From Aquimarina sp. AU58 (GTDB lineage Bacteria; Bacteroidota; Bacteroidia; Flavobacteriales; Flavobacteriaceae): a stretch of 64,000 nucleotides of DNA. Made by a program: the position numbers and the translations under genes. The notes beneath the pieces were generated by a model, which saw only the letters and a list, made by a program, of their open reading frames with translations, was not told the DNA's origin and made no database searches. Location: assembly GCF_900312745.1 (NCBI RefSeq), contig NZ_OMPD01000006.1, positions 124,001-188,000 on the forward strand, read 5' to 3'. Shown in pieces: positions 27,452 to 36,356 of this stretch; position 1 is the stretch's first letter; the number at the start of each line of letters is the position of its first letter.

Positions 27452-27584
27452 GAGTATTATTTCTTTTTCTAACTAATTTGATCAATTCAGATTGATCCTA
27501 AGCACAAAGATAGGTCGAAAAGTTAAGATTATAAAGCCTATAAATTGAAATGATTTATAGTAGTATCGCTATTGATTATATCCT

Positions 27585-27618
27585 AATATTTGTAAATTTT
27601 TCAAAAATTAGGAAATAT
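27585..27618 (+). repeat. 34-bp operator-like repeat, copy 1, upstream of fic
   Basis: First copy of a 34-bp direct repeat (AATATTTGTAAATTTTT, one variable base, AAAAATTAGGAAATAT). It is nested in a larger inverted repeat CCTAATATTT (27582-27591) / AAATATTAGG (27613-27622). Confidence 0.8.
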
Positions 27619-27630
27619 TAGGATAAATCG

Positions 27631-27638
27631 TATATTTG
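27631..27638 (+). promoter_or_regulatory. -7 promoter box (TATATTTG) of fic
   Basis: Exact TAnnTTTG match lying between the two 34-bp repeats, so a protein on the repeats would cover the promoter and the start codon. Confidence 0.5.
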
Positions 27639-27640
27639 AT

Positions 27641-27674
27641 AATATTTGTAAATTTTTGAAAAATTAGGAAATAT
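27641..27674 (+). repeat. 34-bp operator-like repeat, copy 2, overlapping the fic start codon
   Basis: Second copy, 56 bp after copy 1, with one C to G change in the middle. Its last two bases are the first two of the fic ATG (27673). Confidence 0.8.
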
Positions 27675-28977
27675 GATTGAAAAAGCGCCTAAGATAACAT
27701 TACAAGTAGGTGAACTGGCATTTGCCATAACACGATCTCATTTACTTTCTGATGTTATTAAAAAAATTGAAAATGAATATCTTTATTGGGATAAGATAAA
27801 ATATCTCAAAGATAAAAAACTTGACAATATAGAGGGAAATGAATTATGGGAAATAACTAAACATAAGCGACTACTTCAATATACTTTTATAGATATAGAA
27901 GGGATTAAGATTGTGTACAATATAACTAATAATCTTCAACAAAAACTCCATTATCTAGATCACAATTTTGGAGCAGGATTGCAAAAAGAACAATTACTTT
28001 CAGAATTAGACAAACAACAATATCTTAATAATGCATTGATGGAAGAATCTATTTTTTCATCTATGATAGAGGGTGCTACCACTACAAGAGTGAAAGCTAA
28101 AGATATGCTTAGGAAAAATAAAAGTCCGAAAAATAAATCGGAGCAGATGATTCTGAATAATTATGAAACTATTCAATTTATAAGTGATCATAAAGTCGAA
28201 GATATTTCAATCGAGAAACTTTATGAGATTCATAGACTGGTTACTAAAAACACATTAGAAGAAGAAAAAGTAGGTGTTTTTAGAAAGAATAATGAAATAC
28301 ATGTAATGAACGAAATTACAGGAGAGATTATTCATACACCTCCTGATTTTAAGGTACTTGATACACTTATGCAATCGTTCTGTGATTTTTTTAATACTAA
28401 TCCAAAAGATAATTTTATTCACCCTATTGTTAAAGCAAGTATTTTGCATTTTTTGATTGGATATACTCACCCATTTGTGGATGGAAATGGAAGAACAGCT
28501 CGTGCGATTTTCTATTGGTATTTGCTAAAAGATGGATATTGGCTGGCAGAATATCTTTCTATTTCAAGAGTCATCATGAAAACGAAAACACAGTATGAAA
28601 AAGCATATATTTATACTGAAATAGATGATATGGATGTTACTTATTTTATTTACTATCAAGTAAAAGTACTAACACAAGCTTTTGAAGATTTAAAAAAATA
28701 TGTAGCTAAAAAGAAAAAAGAAGAAGTTAAACTTTCAGTATTTTATAAGGAGCCTAATATTAATGAAAGACAGGCAAAGATATTATTTTGGATAAAGAAA
28801 AATGAAAATCGTTATTTTTCGGTAAAAGAAATTCAAACTACTTTTTCAATCACTAATCAGACCGCAAGAACTGATCTAGAAAGTTTGGTGGATCGAAATA
28901 TTCTAAAAAAAATCAATATCAACAAAAAGACCGCAAACTATTGGAAAGGTGATGATTTTGATAAAAAATTCTCATAA
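27673..28977 (+). CDS. Fic-domain protein, class II, with C-terminal winged helix
   Basis: A 434-residue protein. The Fic motif HPFVDGNGRTARAIF lies at about residues 266-280, complete with catalytic His and the GNGR anion hole, so AMP transfer to a target protein is expected. An inhibitory motif SSMIEG lies at about 129-134 (S/T-x-x-x-E-G/N), upstream of the Fic core, which makes it class II (self-inhibited). The C-terminal 75 residues form a winged helix-turn-helix (KEIQTTFSITNQTARTDLESLV). Two 34-bp repeats flank the promoter and reach the ATG, which suggests autoregulation. No separate antitoxin is seen next to it. It ends 6 bp into the convergent alkyltransferase-like gene. Confidence 0.9.
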   Translation: MIEKAPKITLQVGELAFAITRSHLLSDVIKKIENEYLYWDKIKYLKDKKLDNIEGNELWEITKHKRLLQYTFIDIEGIKIVYNITNNLQQKLHYLDHNFGAGLQKEQLLSELDKQQYLNNALMEESIFSSMIEGATTTRVKAKDMLRKNKSPKNKSEQMILNNYETIQFISDHKVEDISIEKLYEIHRLVTKNTLEEEKVGVFRKNNEIHVMNEITGEIIHTPPDFKVLDTLMQSFCDFFNTNPKDNFIHPIVKASILHFLIGYTHPFVDGNGRTARAIFYWYLLKDGYWLAEYLSISRVIMKTKTQYEKAYIYTEIDDMDVTYFIYYQVKVLTQAFEDLKKYVAKKKKEEVKLSVFYKEPNINERQAKILFWIKKNENRYFSVKEIQTTFSITNQTARTDLESLVDRNILKKININKKTANYWKGDDFDKKFS

Positions 28978-29334
28978 CTCTTTCATAGGATCCCAAAACA
29001 ATTTTTCAAAATCTATGATTTGGTTATCTATAACTTCAACACCTTCATTTTCTAGTAACTGTTGCATTAGATTAGTCCCTTGAAAATGATGTTTTCCTGT
29101 AAGAATTCCTTTTCTATTTACAACACGATGGGCAGGGATATCTTCACGACCTCCACAGGCATTCATAGCCCATCCTACCATCCGGGCACTACGTGCGGCA
29201 CCCAAACATTTTGCGATAGCTCCATAAGAAGTGACTCTACCGTATGGAATAAGTTTGGCAACTTCATATACTCTTTCAAAAAAATTTGTGTCAGATTCTG
29301 ATCCGGTATCTATATCATTTTTCTTTACTCCCAT
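28972..29334 (-). CDS. Alkyltransferase-like protein (MGMT family without the catalytic cysteine)
   Basis: A 120-residue protein with the DNA-binding half of O6-alkylguanine alkyltransferase (VAKLIPYGRVTSYGAIAKCLG, ARSARMVGWAMNAC). The acceptor motif PCHR is PAHRVV here, so the cysteine that takes the alkyl group is replaced by Ala. Such alkyltransferase-like (ATL) proteins bind damaged bases and recruit nucleotide-excision repair instead of repairing directly. Its start overlaps the LysE gene by 10 bp, and its end meets the fic gene. Confidence 0.88.
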   Translation of the reverse strand: MGVKKNDIDTGSESDTNFFERVYEVAKLIPYGRVTSYGAIAKCLGAARSARMVGWAMNACGGREDIPAHRVVNRKGILTGKHHFQGTNLMQQLLENEGVEVIDNQIIDFEKLFWDPMKEL

Positions 29335-29954
29335 GTATATATAATTCTTGCTAAGGTTATCACTACTAGAATCAACATTAATATTCCCATAAAATAATTA
29401 GAATATTTGGCAATAGATGCAGTTTTCTTTTCGATTTTAAGGAAAGAAAACACATAAAAATAGAGCGTTACAAAGGTCCCTGCTCCAGCTGCTATAATAA
29501 AGGCAGTAATTCGCAGAGTATCGTATTCTATTTTTCCACTAACACTCATTCCTGCTGCAATGGCACAGAAATAGGGTATGGGTAATACATTAATTGCAGA
29601 CATCATAACACCTTTAAAAAAGCTTCTGGTGTCATTATTTCGATAGACCTTTATTTTTGTACTTTTTTGCTTTGCTTTGGCAAAAAAATAGATAGCCATG
29701 AAAAAAAAGATCACTGCTCCTGTACGAAGTAATATATTTCTAACATATGGATTGAAGAAAATATACTTGGCTAGAAGAATTGCTATCAGTGCCTGAAATA
29801 TCACAACTATTGATGCGCCAATTGCAACTAAGATTCCGTTATTTTTACCTCTTTCAAGGCAAGTTCTGGCTACTGTCATATTTACCAATCCAGGAGGAAT
29901 TACTCCAACTAGTGATGCAAAAAATGTAACTAAAAATAGTTTGGTAGTTTCCAA
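29325..29954 (-). CDS. LysE/RhtB-type exporter
   Basis: A 209-residue membrane protein with six hydrophobic segments and the LysE start (LFLVTFFASLVGVIPPGLVNMTVARTCLERG). The family exports amino acids or related metabolites. It lies 14 bp after trmB and overlaps the ATL gene, forming a trmB-lysE-atl operon. The substrate is not readable. Confidence 0.8.
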   Translation of the reverse strand: METTKLFLVTFFASLVGVIPPGLVNMTVARTCLERGKNNGILVAIGASIVVIFQALIAILLAKYIFFNPYVRNILLRTGAVIFFFMAIYFFAKAKQKSTKIKVYRNNDTRSFFKGVMMSAINVLPIPYFCAIAAGMSVSGKIEYDTLRITAFIIAAGAGTFVTLYFYVFSFLKIEKKTASIAKYSNYFMGILMLILVVITLARIIYTWE

Positions 29955-29968
29955 AATTACTGAGGTAA

Positions 29969-30643
29969 TTACGTGATCCTAAACTGGATGTAAGTTATAG
30001 GTTTATTTTGTTCTAAATATTGTTTTTCATAAAAAGTTTGAATCGCAGTTACAACCTCTGGAGATCCTTCATTATGATATACATTATGATTAGAATAGAG
30101 TACATTATGTCCTTCACCATGCAATAGTCCTAATGTGTATCCATGCATAAATTCGCTATCTGTTTTAAGATGTACAATGCCATTTGGTTTTAGGATTTTT
30201 TTATAACGTTGTAAAAAATCATGATTGGTTAATCGATGTTTTGTACGTTTATATTTGATTTGTGGATCTGGGAAGGTAACCCATATTTCATCAATCTCTT
30301 GTTCTTCAAAAATATGATCGATTAATTCTATCTGAGTTCTTATAAACCCTACGTTAAACATTTCATTTTCTATTGCGGTTTTCGCTCCTCGCCAAAAACG
30401 TGCTCCTTTAATATCAATACCAATAAAATTTTTATCAGGATATTTTTCTGCAAGCCCCACGGTATACTCTCCTTTACCACAACCTAACTCTAGAACGATT
30501 GGATTTTGGTTTTTGAAAAAATTCTCATTCCATTTTCCTTTATATCCTAATGTATTATTGATTACATCCTCTCTAGTAGGTTCTACTACATTATGAAAGG
30601 TTTTGTTTTCGTTAAATCGTTTTAATTTGTTCTTACTACCCAC
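29969..30643 (-). CDS. trmB: tRNA (guanine-N7-)-methyltransferase
   Basis: Methylates G46 of tRNA with S-adenosylmethionine. The 224-residue protein shows the SAM site VLELGCGKGEYTVGLAEKYP, FIGIDIKGARFWRGAKTA, and the family motif WVTFPDPQIKYKRTKHRLT. The length is normal. First gene of the trmB-lysE-atl operon. Confidence 0.95.
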   Translation of the reverse strand: MGSKNKLKRFNENKTFHNVVEPTREDVINNTLGYKGKWNENFFKNQNPIVLELGCGKGEYTVGLAEKYPDKNFIGIDIKGARFWRGAKTAIENEMFNVGFIRTQIELIDHIFEEQEIDEIWVTFPDPQIKYKRTKHRLTNHDFLQRYKKILKPNGIVHLKTDSEFMHGYTLGLLHGEGHNVLYSNHNVYHNEGSPEVVTAIQTFYEKQYLEQNKPITYIQFRIT

Positions 30644-30970
30644 TGCTCTTCTTAATTTCTTTACTTACTTGTCTTTTAAATTCGATTTGTGTTACACCAA
30701 CTCTTTTCTATATTATCTTTTTCAATACGGTTGATGTAATTTTTAATATCTAACATCTGTATTATACCTCATTTTACTGCGAGAAATACCTGTATTTGTT
30801 ATCATTCAGATTCAATTAAATAATCAATACACTCTTGTTTTTGAATATAAAATTTCACTTAAGATAATTTTTTGGTAAAATTAAGGAAATATATGTATAA
30901 GAAAATAGGATTACTTTTATTATTAAGAATCAAATTGATAGTTACTATAACAACTTAAATACTAGAACGT
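30644..30970. other. Intergenic region between divergent trmB and glycosyltransferase genes
   Basis: 327 bp, very AT-rich. I see no reading frame of note, no hairpin with a T-tract, and neither of the two regulatory motifs found elsewhere in the window. It must hold two divergent promoters, but no exact TAnnTTTG stands out. Confidence 0.6.
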
Positions 30971-32026
30971 TTGAATAAAAAAGTACTTGTTGCTCCTCTT
31001 AATTGGGGACTAGGTCATGCAACCCGATGTATTCCTATTATCAATGCATTACTGGCAGAAGGTCTGGAGCCTGTTATTGCTTCTGATGGGGTTGCCTTAT
31101 CGTTATTAAAGAAGGAGTTTCCTATGCTACTTACCAAAGAACTCCCTTCTTATAATATAGAGTATTCTAAAAAAGGGAGTAATTTCAAATTAAAGATGTT
31201 GTTAAACAGTCCTAAAATTGCTCATGCAATTAGTGCTGAAAAAAAAGCAATAAAAAAAATCATTGAAGAGGAAAAATTTTGTGGGATTATCTCTGATAAC
31301 AGAATGGGAGTACGACATAAGAGTATTCCTTCGGTATTTATTACACATCAACTTACTGTATTAAGCGGAAAAACTACTTCTATAAGTACTAAACTACATA
31401 ATAAGTATATTAAAAAATTTGATGTGTGTTGGGTTCCTGATATGGCAGATGATCCTAATCTTAGTGGTGAGTTAGGGCATCCTAAGAGAAACAATATTCC
31501 TGTGACTTATCTTGGGCCATTAAGTAGATTTGAATATCAAATTGTACCTAAAAAATATGATATTATGGTATTGCTTTCTGGGCCAGAACCACAACGTACT
31601 TTACTAGAACAAAAACTGTTTTATGAATTTGAACAAAGTGATAAGAGGATTGTATTTGTACGTGGACTTATTGAAGAAACCCAACAGACGTTTGTAAAAA
31701 ATAATATTACTATTCATAATTATTTAACCGGAAAAGATCTGGAAGATACTATTAATAGTAGTAACCTGATTATTTCAAGATCTGGATATACAACAGTAAT
31801 GGATCTTGCAAAATTGAAGAAAAAAGCTTTCTTTATACCAACTCCCGGACAGTTTGAGCAAGAATATCTTGCAGAGCGTTTAACGGTTAATAAGCTAGTT
31901 CCTAGTTGTAATCAGAACGAGTTTACATTAACAAAACTAAGGGATTTAAATGCATACAGAGGGTTAAGTAGTTTTAGTACTGATATTGACTATAGGGAAC
32001 TTTTTCACTTTTTCCAAAGTAAATGA
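30971..32026 (+). CDS. MurG-like glycosyltransferase (GT-B)
   Basis: A 351-residue protein with the GT-B start APLNWGLGHATRCIPIINAL and a nucleotide-sugar end (IISRSGYTTVMDLAKLKKKAFFIPTPGQFEQEYLAE), as in MurG-type and GT28 enzymes. The substrate is unknown; cell-surface glycan or glycolipid synthesis is likely. The start must be the TTG at 30971, because a stop codon lies 12 nt upstream in frame and no ATG fits. The gene ends 63 bp inside the convergent histidine kinase gene. Confidence 0.8.
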   Translation: MNKKVLVAPLNWGLGHATRCIPIINALLAEGLEPVIASDGVALSLLKKEFPMLLTKELPSYNIEYSKKGSNFKLKMLLNSPKIAHAISAEKKAIKKIIEEEKFCGIISDNRMGVRHKSIPSVFITHQLTVLSGKTTSISTKLHNKYIKKFDVCWVPDMADDPNLSGELGHPKRNNIPVTYLGPLSRFEYQIVPKKYDIMVLLSGPEPQRTLLEQKLFYEFEQSDKRIVFVRGLIEETQQTFVKNNITIHNYLTGKDLEDTINSSNLIISRSGYTTVMDLAKLKKKAFFIPTPGQFEQEYLAERLTVNKLVPSCNQNEFTLTKLRDLNAYRGLSSFSTDIDYRELFHFFQSK

Positions 32027-33043
32027 AAATTCACTTCCCACTCGATAATCGCTTTCTACATAAATGCGCTCATGATGCGCTTCGATAATGTGTTTTACAA
32101 TAGCTAGTCCAAGACCAGATCCACCTTCTTTACGCGATCCACTTTTGTCTACACGATAAAAACGCTCAAACAATCGTGGAATATGGGCTTGTGCAATTCC
32201 TTCACCATTATCAGTAATTCTAACAATGGTTTTATTACGGATTAAATCTTCGATACTTATTTCTGTAGTACCATCTTCTTTTCCGTATTTTATTGAGTTT
32301 ACAATCAAATTAGAAAGTACTTGTTGTATGCGCTCTTTATCGGCATGTACAAGTACAGGTTCTTCATAATTCATATCAAACGTAAGAGCAATATTCTTTT
32401 TTGCAGCTTTCATTTCATATAAATCAAACACACTTTGTACTAATTCTACAATATCAAAATTGGTATAATTAAGATTAAGATCACCTACTTCAAGTTTGGT
32501 AATCATATCCAGATCATTTACAATATAAATCAAGCGTTCAACTCCTTTGTTTGCACGATTTAAATATTTATCCAGAATTTCAGGATCGTCCATTGCTCCA
32601 TCCAGGAGGGTAAGAATATATCCCTGAACAGTAAACAGAGGTGTTTTTAACTCATGAGAAACGTTACCCATAAATTCTTTACGATAAGCTTCTCTGATTT
32701 TTAGAGTTTCGATCTCTGTTTTTCTTTGTTGAGCAAACTTTTCAACTTCTTTGATAAGAGTTCTCATATCTGTAGTTACGGGGCCTTCTCCGATAGAATC
32801 TACTTCCAGCATTTCGATATCATCATAGATTTTACGTACTCTACGATAAATAAACTTTTCTACCCTGTATTGAATAATGAGAAAACAAATTAGATAACAA
32901 ATCACTATAAAACCAAATATAATAAATGGATTAAACAGTGATTGAATGTATAAAAAAACGCTCAATGCGAGCGTTAATAATATGGTTATATATAAAGAAG
33001 ATAGATATGCAAATCTATACGACTTTTTAAAGTTTTCTGCCAT
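31964..33043 (-). CDS. PhoR-like membrane sensor histidine kinase
   Basis: A 359-residue kinase. Two N-terminal membrane helices with almost no periplasmic loop (about residues 13-57) are followed by a HAMP-like linker, the HisKA motif FMGNVSHELKTPLFTVQGYI (phospho-His near 130), and the HATPase boxes NLIVNSIKYG, ITDNGEGIAQ and EGGSGLGLAIVKH. The absence of a sensing domain matches PhoR kinases, which read phosphate through a transporter-PhoU complex. Its start shares a base with the regulator's stop. Nearby pit and porin genes support a phosphate role. Confidence 0.8.
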   Translation of the reverse strand: MAENFKKSYRFAYLSSLYITILLTLALSVFLYIQSLFNPFIIFGFIVICYLICFLIIQYRVEKFIYRRVRKIYDDIEMLEVDSIGEGPVTTDMRTLIKEVEKFAQQRKTEIETLKIREAYRKEFMGNVSHELKTPLFTVQGYILTLLDGAMDDPEILDKYLNRANKGVERLIYIVNDLDMITKLEVGDLNLNYTNFDIVELVQSVFDLYEMKAAKKNIALTFDMNYEEPVLVHADKERIQQVLSNLIVNSIKYGKEDGTTEISIEDLIRNKTIVRITDNGEGIAQAHIPRLFERFYRVDKSGSRKEGGSGLGLAIVKHIIEAHHERIYVESDYRVGSEFSFTLEKVKKFPIVNISTKTT

Positions 33044-33726
33044 TAAACTACAAACTTATATCCTACTCCTTTAATAGTTTTAAAACTATTATCGCCGATT
33101 TTCTCTCTTAATTTTCTAATGTGCACATCAATTGTACGACCACCTACAATGACTTCATTACCCCAAACCTTATCAAGAATATCTTCTCGCTTAAAAACCT
33201 TGCCAGGCTTAGAGGCCAATAAAGATAGTAATTCGAATTCTTTTCTTGGTAATACAATTTCTTTTTTGTCTTTAACAATTTTGTATTCATCTCTGTTAAT
33301 GACCAAATTTCCTATTTTAACAACATTATCTGAAGACTCTTCTTCTTTAAGTCTTCTCAATAGAGCTTTTACTTTACTTACTAAAACTTTTGGACGAATG
33401 GGTTTTGTAATATAATCATCTGCACCGGCATCAAATCCAGCAACTTGAGAATAGTCTTCACCACGCGCTGTAAGGAAGGTAATGATTGTATTTTGTAAGT
33501 CTGGTAACTTTCTTATATGCTCGCAGGCTTCTATACCATCCATCTCTGGCATCATTACATCTAGAATAATTAGATGTGGTTTTTTCTTTTTTGCAGCTTT
33601 TACAGCTTCAACACCATTTTCTGCAGTTATTACTGTATATCCTTCTGCAGTAAGGTTATACCCGACAATTTCTAAAATATCGGGTTCATCATCAACTAAT
33701 AGTATCGTAATATCTTTTTTGTTCAT
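33043..33726 (-). CDS. PhoB-like response regulator (OmpR family)
   Basis: A 227-residue regulator with a receiver domain (acidic pair DDEPD, phospho-Asp in LIILDVMMPEMDG, Lys in DDYITKPIR) and a C-terminal OmpR/PhoB winged helix (LPRKEFELLSLLASKPGKVF, RTIDVHIRKLREKIG). It is cotranscribed with the kinase. Its upstream region has 11-bp-phased TAAC repeats, as do the phosphate-transport genes downstream, so it probably controls both them and itself. Identification as PhoB is inferred from this context. Confidence 0.82.
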   Translation of the reverse strand: MNKKDITILLVDDEPDILEIVGYNLTAEGYTVITAENGVEAVKAAKKKKPHLIILDVMMPEMDGIEACEHIRKLPDLQNTIITFLTARGEDYSQVAGFDAGADDYITKPIRPKVLVSKVKALLRRLKEEESSDNVVKIGNLVINRDEYKIVKDKKEIVLPRKEFELLSLLASKPGKVFKREDILDKVWGNEVIVGGRTIDVHIRKLREKIGDNSFKTIKGVGYKFVV

Positions 33727-33799
33727 TATAGTATAGCATTACATAACATTGGATAAATATACCACTTAATACGAAGTATACATATTTATATAGATTTGG

Positions 33800-33848
33800 T
33801 AACGATAAGCTAACATTAGTTGTGTGAGTAGATAACATTTGCTTAACG
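33800..33848 (-). promoter_or_regulatory. Pho-box-like array upstream of the PhoB-like gene
   Basis: TAAC units begin at 33800, 33811, 33833 and 33844 on the plus strand, all on one 11-bp grid (the 33822 position is degenerate). The array lies 75-120 bp before the ATG. Relative to the gene it runs in the opposite direction to the arrays of pit, oprO and the first TonB receptor, so the effect may differ. Confidence 0.5.
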
Positions 33849-33890
33849 TGATGGTTTTTTGTGCCAAATTCACATAGTGAAGTTAAAAAT

Positions 33891-33926
33891 AAAAAAGGCT
33901 AAACATTAATATATTTAGCCTTTTTT
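33891..33926. terminator. Terminator after the phosphate transporter gene
   Basis: Stem AAAAAAGGCTAAA / TTTAGCCTTTTTT with a 10-nt loop. It follows the stop of the minus-strand transporter gene and is symmetric enough to act both ways. Confidence 0.88.
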
Positions 33927-33952
33927 ACAATTTTTATGAGTGGTGAGATCTA

Positions 33953-36340
33953 CTATTTGTGTTCTCTATAGGTCTCTAACAAATTCATTGTTGCGGTAAT
34001 AAGATCTTTGGTTTCTAATAGTAATCCAAAATACAAAGTGGTGTTTTTTGGGCTATTTTCTTCAGTTCTCGTTCTAGCAACTTGTTTATCTATTTTTTGA
34101 TTTACCTTATTAAAGAGTTCTTGTTTTTCATTAATAATGGTATCAATATGATCAAAATCTCTATCACTAAATGCTTTTTTGATTTGCCTGAACAACTCAT
34201 TTAATTGTTCTTCGATTTCTTTTAAATCTTTAATCTGATTAAATCGAAGTTTTTTATGATTGTTGTTTACATGCTTGTGACTTGCTTTGGTGATATATTC
34301 TAAAGACTGAGACATATCTTGCAGATACCCTAAAATATTAATATAAAAATTACTGGCACCTACACTAGACTCATCAAGATTCTTGATAAAGTAGAAAATA
34401 TTGTCTCTTAGTTCTTCAACTTCTTCATCTAGTTTAGCAATTCCTTTTTTACTTTTCTTTAAGGCGATTAAATCATATTTCACAAGGCTATCTATCGTAC
34501 TTGTGTAAATTTTATTTCCTCTGTTTACAAAGGATTTGATATTATCTGCACTTTCTTCGATAACTCCTTGAACAGAGCTACTCTCAGAATTTTTAAGACT
34601 ATCTTCTGCTTTCTCTGCTTTAACTCTCTTTCTATAATTAATAGTATTTCTTACCAAAAGCAATACAGCAATAAGTAATAATACTGCAACCATTATAGGG
34701 CCACCAAGATTAATCAAAAACGCTACTGTTGCAGCTGCTACAAATGCACTTATAGCGGTAAAGAACCATCCGCCAATTACGTTAAGCACTCCTGCTACAC
34801 GATATACTGCACTCTCTGTTCCCCAAGCTCTATCTGCTAATGAGGTACCCATTGCAACCATAAAAGTAACATAGGTTGTAGAAAGTGGTAATCCCATAGA
34901 AGTTGCAATAGAAATTAAGACTCCGGCAACCATAAGATTTACTGCAGCTCTTACCATATCAAATGCAGGCATTTCGTAGCTTTTATTCTTTGGTAAGTCT
35001 ATAACGGGTTTGGTAAATCTTTTTTCTATAAACTCCATTGCAGGTTTTGGAGTAATTGCACCAAGTCCTTGAGATATCAAAACAGTACTTCTTACAACAC
35101 CTCTTGATAGAAAATTTGGTTTAAAACGTTCTTTGGCTTCTCCTTCTCTAGAAAGGTTAATTTCGGTATCGGCAACGTATCGAGCTTTTTTTGAAAACCA
35201 TAATGTAAGTACCATTATTATTCCTGAACCAAATAGTAGTAAAGTTGGAGTGTCTACTTTTTTGGCTAAAACATCCATAGAAAACTCTGTAGCAGGAATA
35301 CCAGAAGCTACCCAGGCTTCATAAGATTGCCAGCCCGCTATAGGTACACCAATAAAATTTACCAAATCGTTACCCGAAAAAGCTAATGCTAATCCAAATG
35401 TACCTACAATAATGATAAGCTTATAGATATTTACTTTAAAGAAATTAATAAGTAGGTAAGATAATACTGACCACAATACAAAACCGGCAGCTACGATTTG
35501 AAATACATAGGTTTCTAAATATCCTCTTAAAGTCATTTTGATTGTTCCTGCATCACCATCTATCTTGAAAAGGTTTTTCTGAGCTTTTGCCAGTTCCTTT
35601 ACATTTTCATACGTACTACCAAAATAAGTATTGGCCCAATCTAATAGCCCTTCAGGACCTCCATTATATACAACATCAACTATAGCTTTGGCGTAATTGG
35701 TTCCTTTAATTCCTTTCATGAAAATGAAATACAATAATGCAGTTAATGCAATTCCTCCGAATAAAGCACCAACCCATTTGGCTTTCTTTTCAAAATTATA
35801 GGATAGTAATAAACGAGTTATAAATTGTACAATAGCACCTACCGAGAATGCTATCACTACCGAGAGCAAAATACCACTAATAATTTTTGTTGCTGTCTTG
35901 GTGTTAATGTAATTTCCTAAATCAGAAAAAGCTAACCCTTGATCCGCTCCAATTTTAATTAGTGCAATAGATACTGCTGCTCCCAAAAGATTAAATACAA
36001 TAGATACCGTTGTCGAAGTTGGCATCCCCAGCGTATTAAAAAAGTCGAGAAGGAGAATGTCGGTAATCATAACTGCCATAAAAATGATCATGATTTCATC
36101 AAAATAGAATTCACCAGGATTAAAAATTCCTTTTCTCGCTACTTCCATTAATCCACTAGAGAAAACGGCTCCAGCTGCAATACCAATACTGGCAACAATC
36201 ATTATTGTTCTAAAAGAAACTGCTTTAGAACCAATAGCAGAATTTAAGAAGTTAACAGCATCATTACTAACTCCCACAATAAGGTCGGCAACCGCTAATA
36301 TTGCTAGCGCGACTACCATTAATAAATAAATATTATCCAT
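33953..36340 (-). CDS. Inorganic phosphate transporter (Pit family) with PhoU-like C-terminal domain
   Basis: A 795-residue protein. Two PiT signatures (LGMPTSTTVSIVFNLLGAA near residue 105 and MGLPLSTTYVTFMVAMGTS near 480) lie within about twelve membrane helices; the protein moves phosphate with a cation across the inner membrane. The last 200 residues are soluble, helical and highly charged (DNIKSFVNRGNKIYTSTIDS, EEVEELRDNIFYFIKNLDES), like the PhoU/DUF47 fold. The usual Pit protein is about 420-530 residues, so this is a fused form. The upstream region carries a Pho-box-like pair. It lies 77 bp after the porin gene. Confidence 0.9.
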   Translation of the reverse strand: MDNIYLLMVVALAILAVADLIVGVSNDAVNFLNSAIGSKAVSFRTIMIVASIGIAAGAVFSSGLMEVARKGIFNPGEFYFDEIMIIFMAVMITDILLLDFFNTLGMPTSTTVSIVFNLLGAAVSIALIKIGADQGLAFSDLGNYINTKTATKIISGILLSVVIAFSVGAIVQFITRLLLSYNFEKKAKWVGALFGGIALTALLYFIFMKGIKGTNYAKAIVDVVYNGGPEGLLDWANTYFGSTYENVKELAKAQKNLFKIDGDAGTIKMTLRGYLETYVFQIVAAGFVLWSVLSYLLINFFKVNIYKLIIIVGTFGLALAFSGNDLVNFIGVPIAGWQSYEAWVASGIPATEFSMDVLAKKVDTPTLLLFGSGIIMVLTLWFSKKARYVADTEINLSREGEAKERFKPNFLSRGVVRSTVLISQGLGAITPKPAMEFIEKRFTKPVIDLPKNKSYEMPAFDMVRAAVNLMVAGVLISIATSMGLPLSTTYVTFMVAMGTSLADRAWGTESAVYRVAGVLNVIGGWFFTAISAFVAAATVAFLINLGGPIMVAVLLLIAVLLLVRNTINYRKRVKAEKAEDSLKNSESSSVQGVIEESADNIKSFVNRGNKIYTSTIDSLVKYDLIALKKSKKGIAKLDEEVEELRDNIFYFIKNLDESSVGASNFYINILGYLQDMSQSLEYITKASHKHVNNNHKKLRFNQIKDLKEIEEQLNELFRQIKKAFSDRDFDHIDTIINEKQELFNKVNQKIDKQVARTRTEENSPKNTTLYFGLLLETKDLITATMNLLETYREHK

Positions 36341-36356
36341 ACTTTTTGTTTAAGGT

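Noticed and set aside
27585..27674. Repeat pair as a small CRISPR array
   Set aside because: Only two copies, with a spacer of 22 bp that contains the promoter, no cas genes, and the second copy ends in a start codon.
28972..29334. Active O6-methylguanine-DNA methyltransferase
   Set aside because: The acceptor cysteine is missing (PAHR instead of PCHR).
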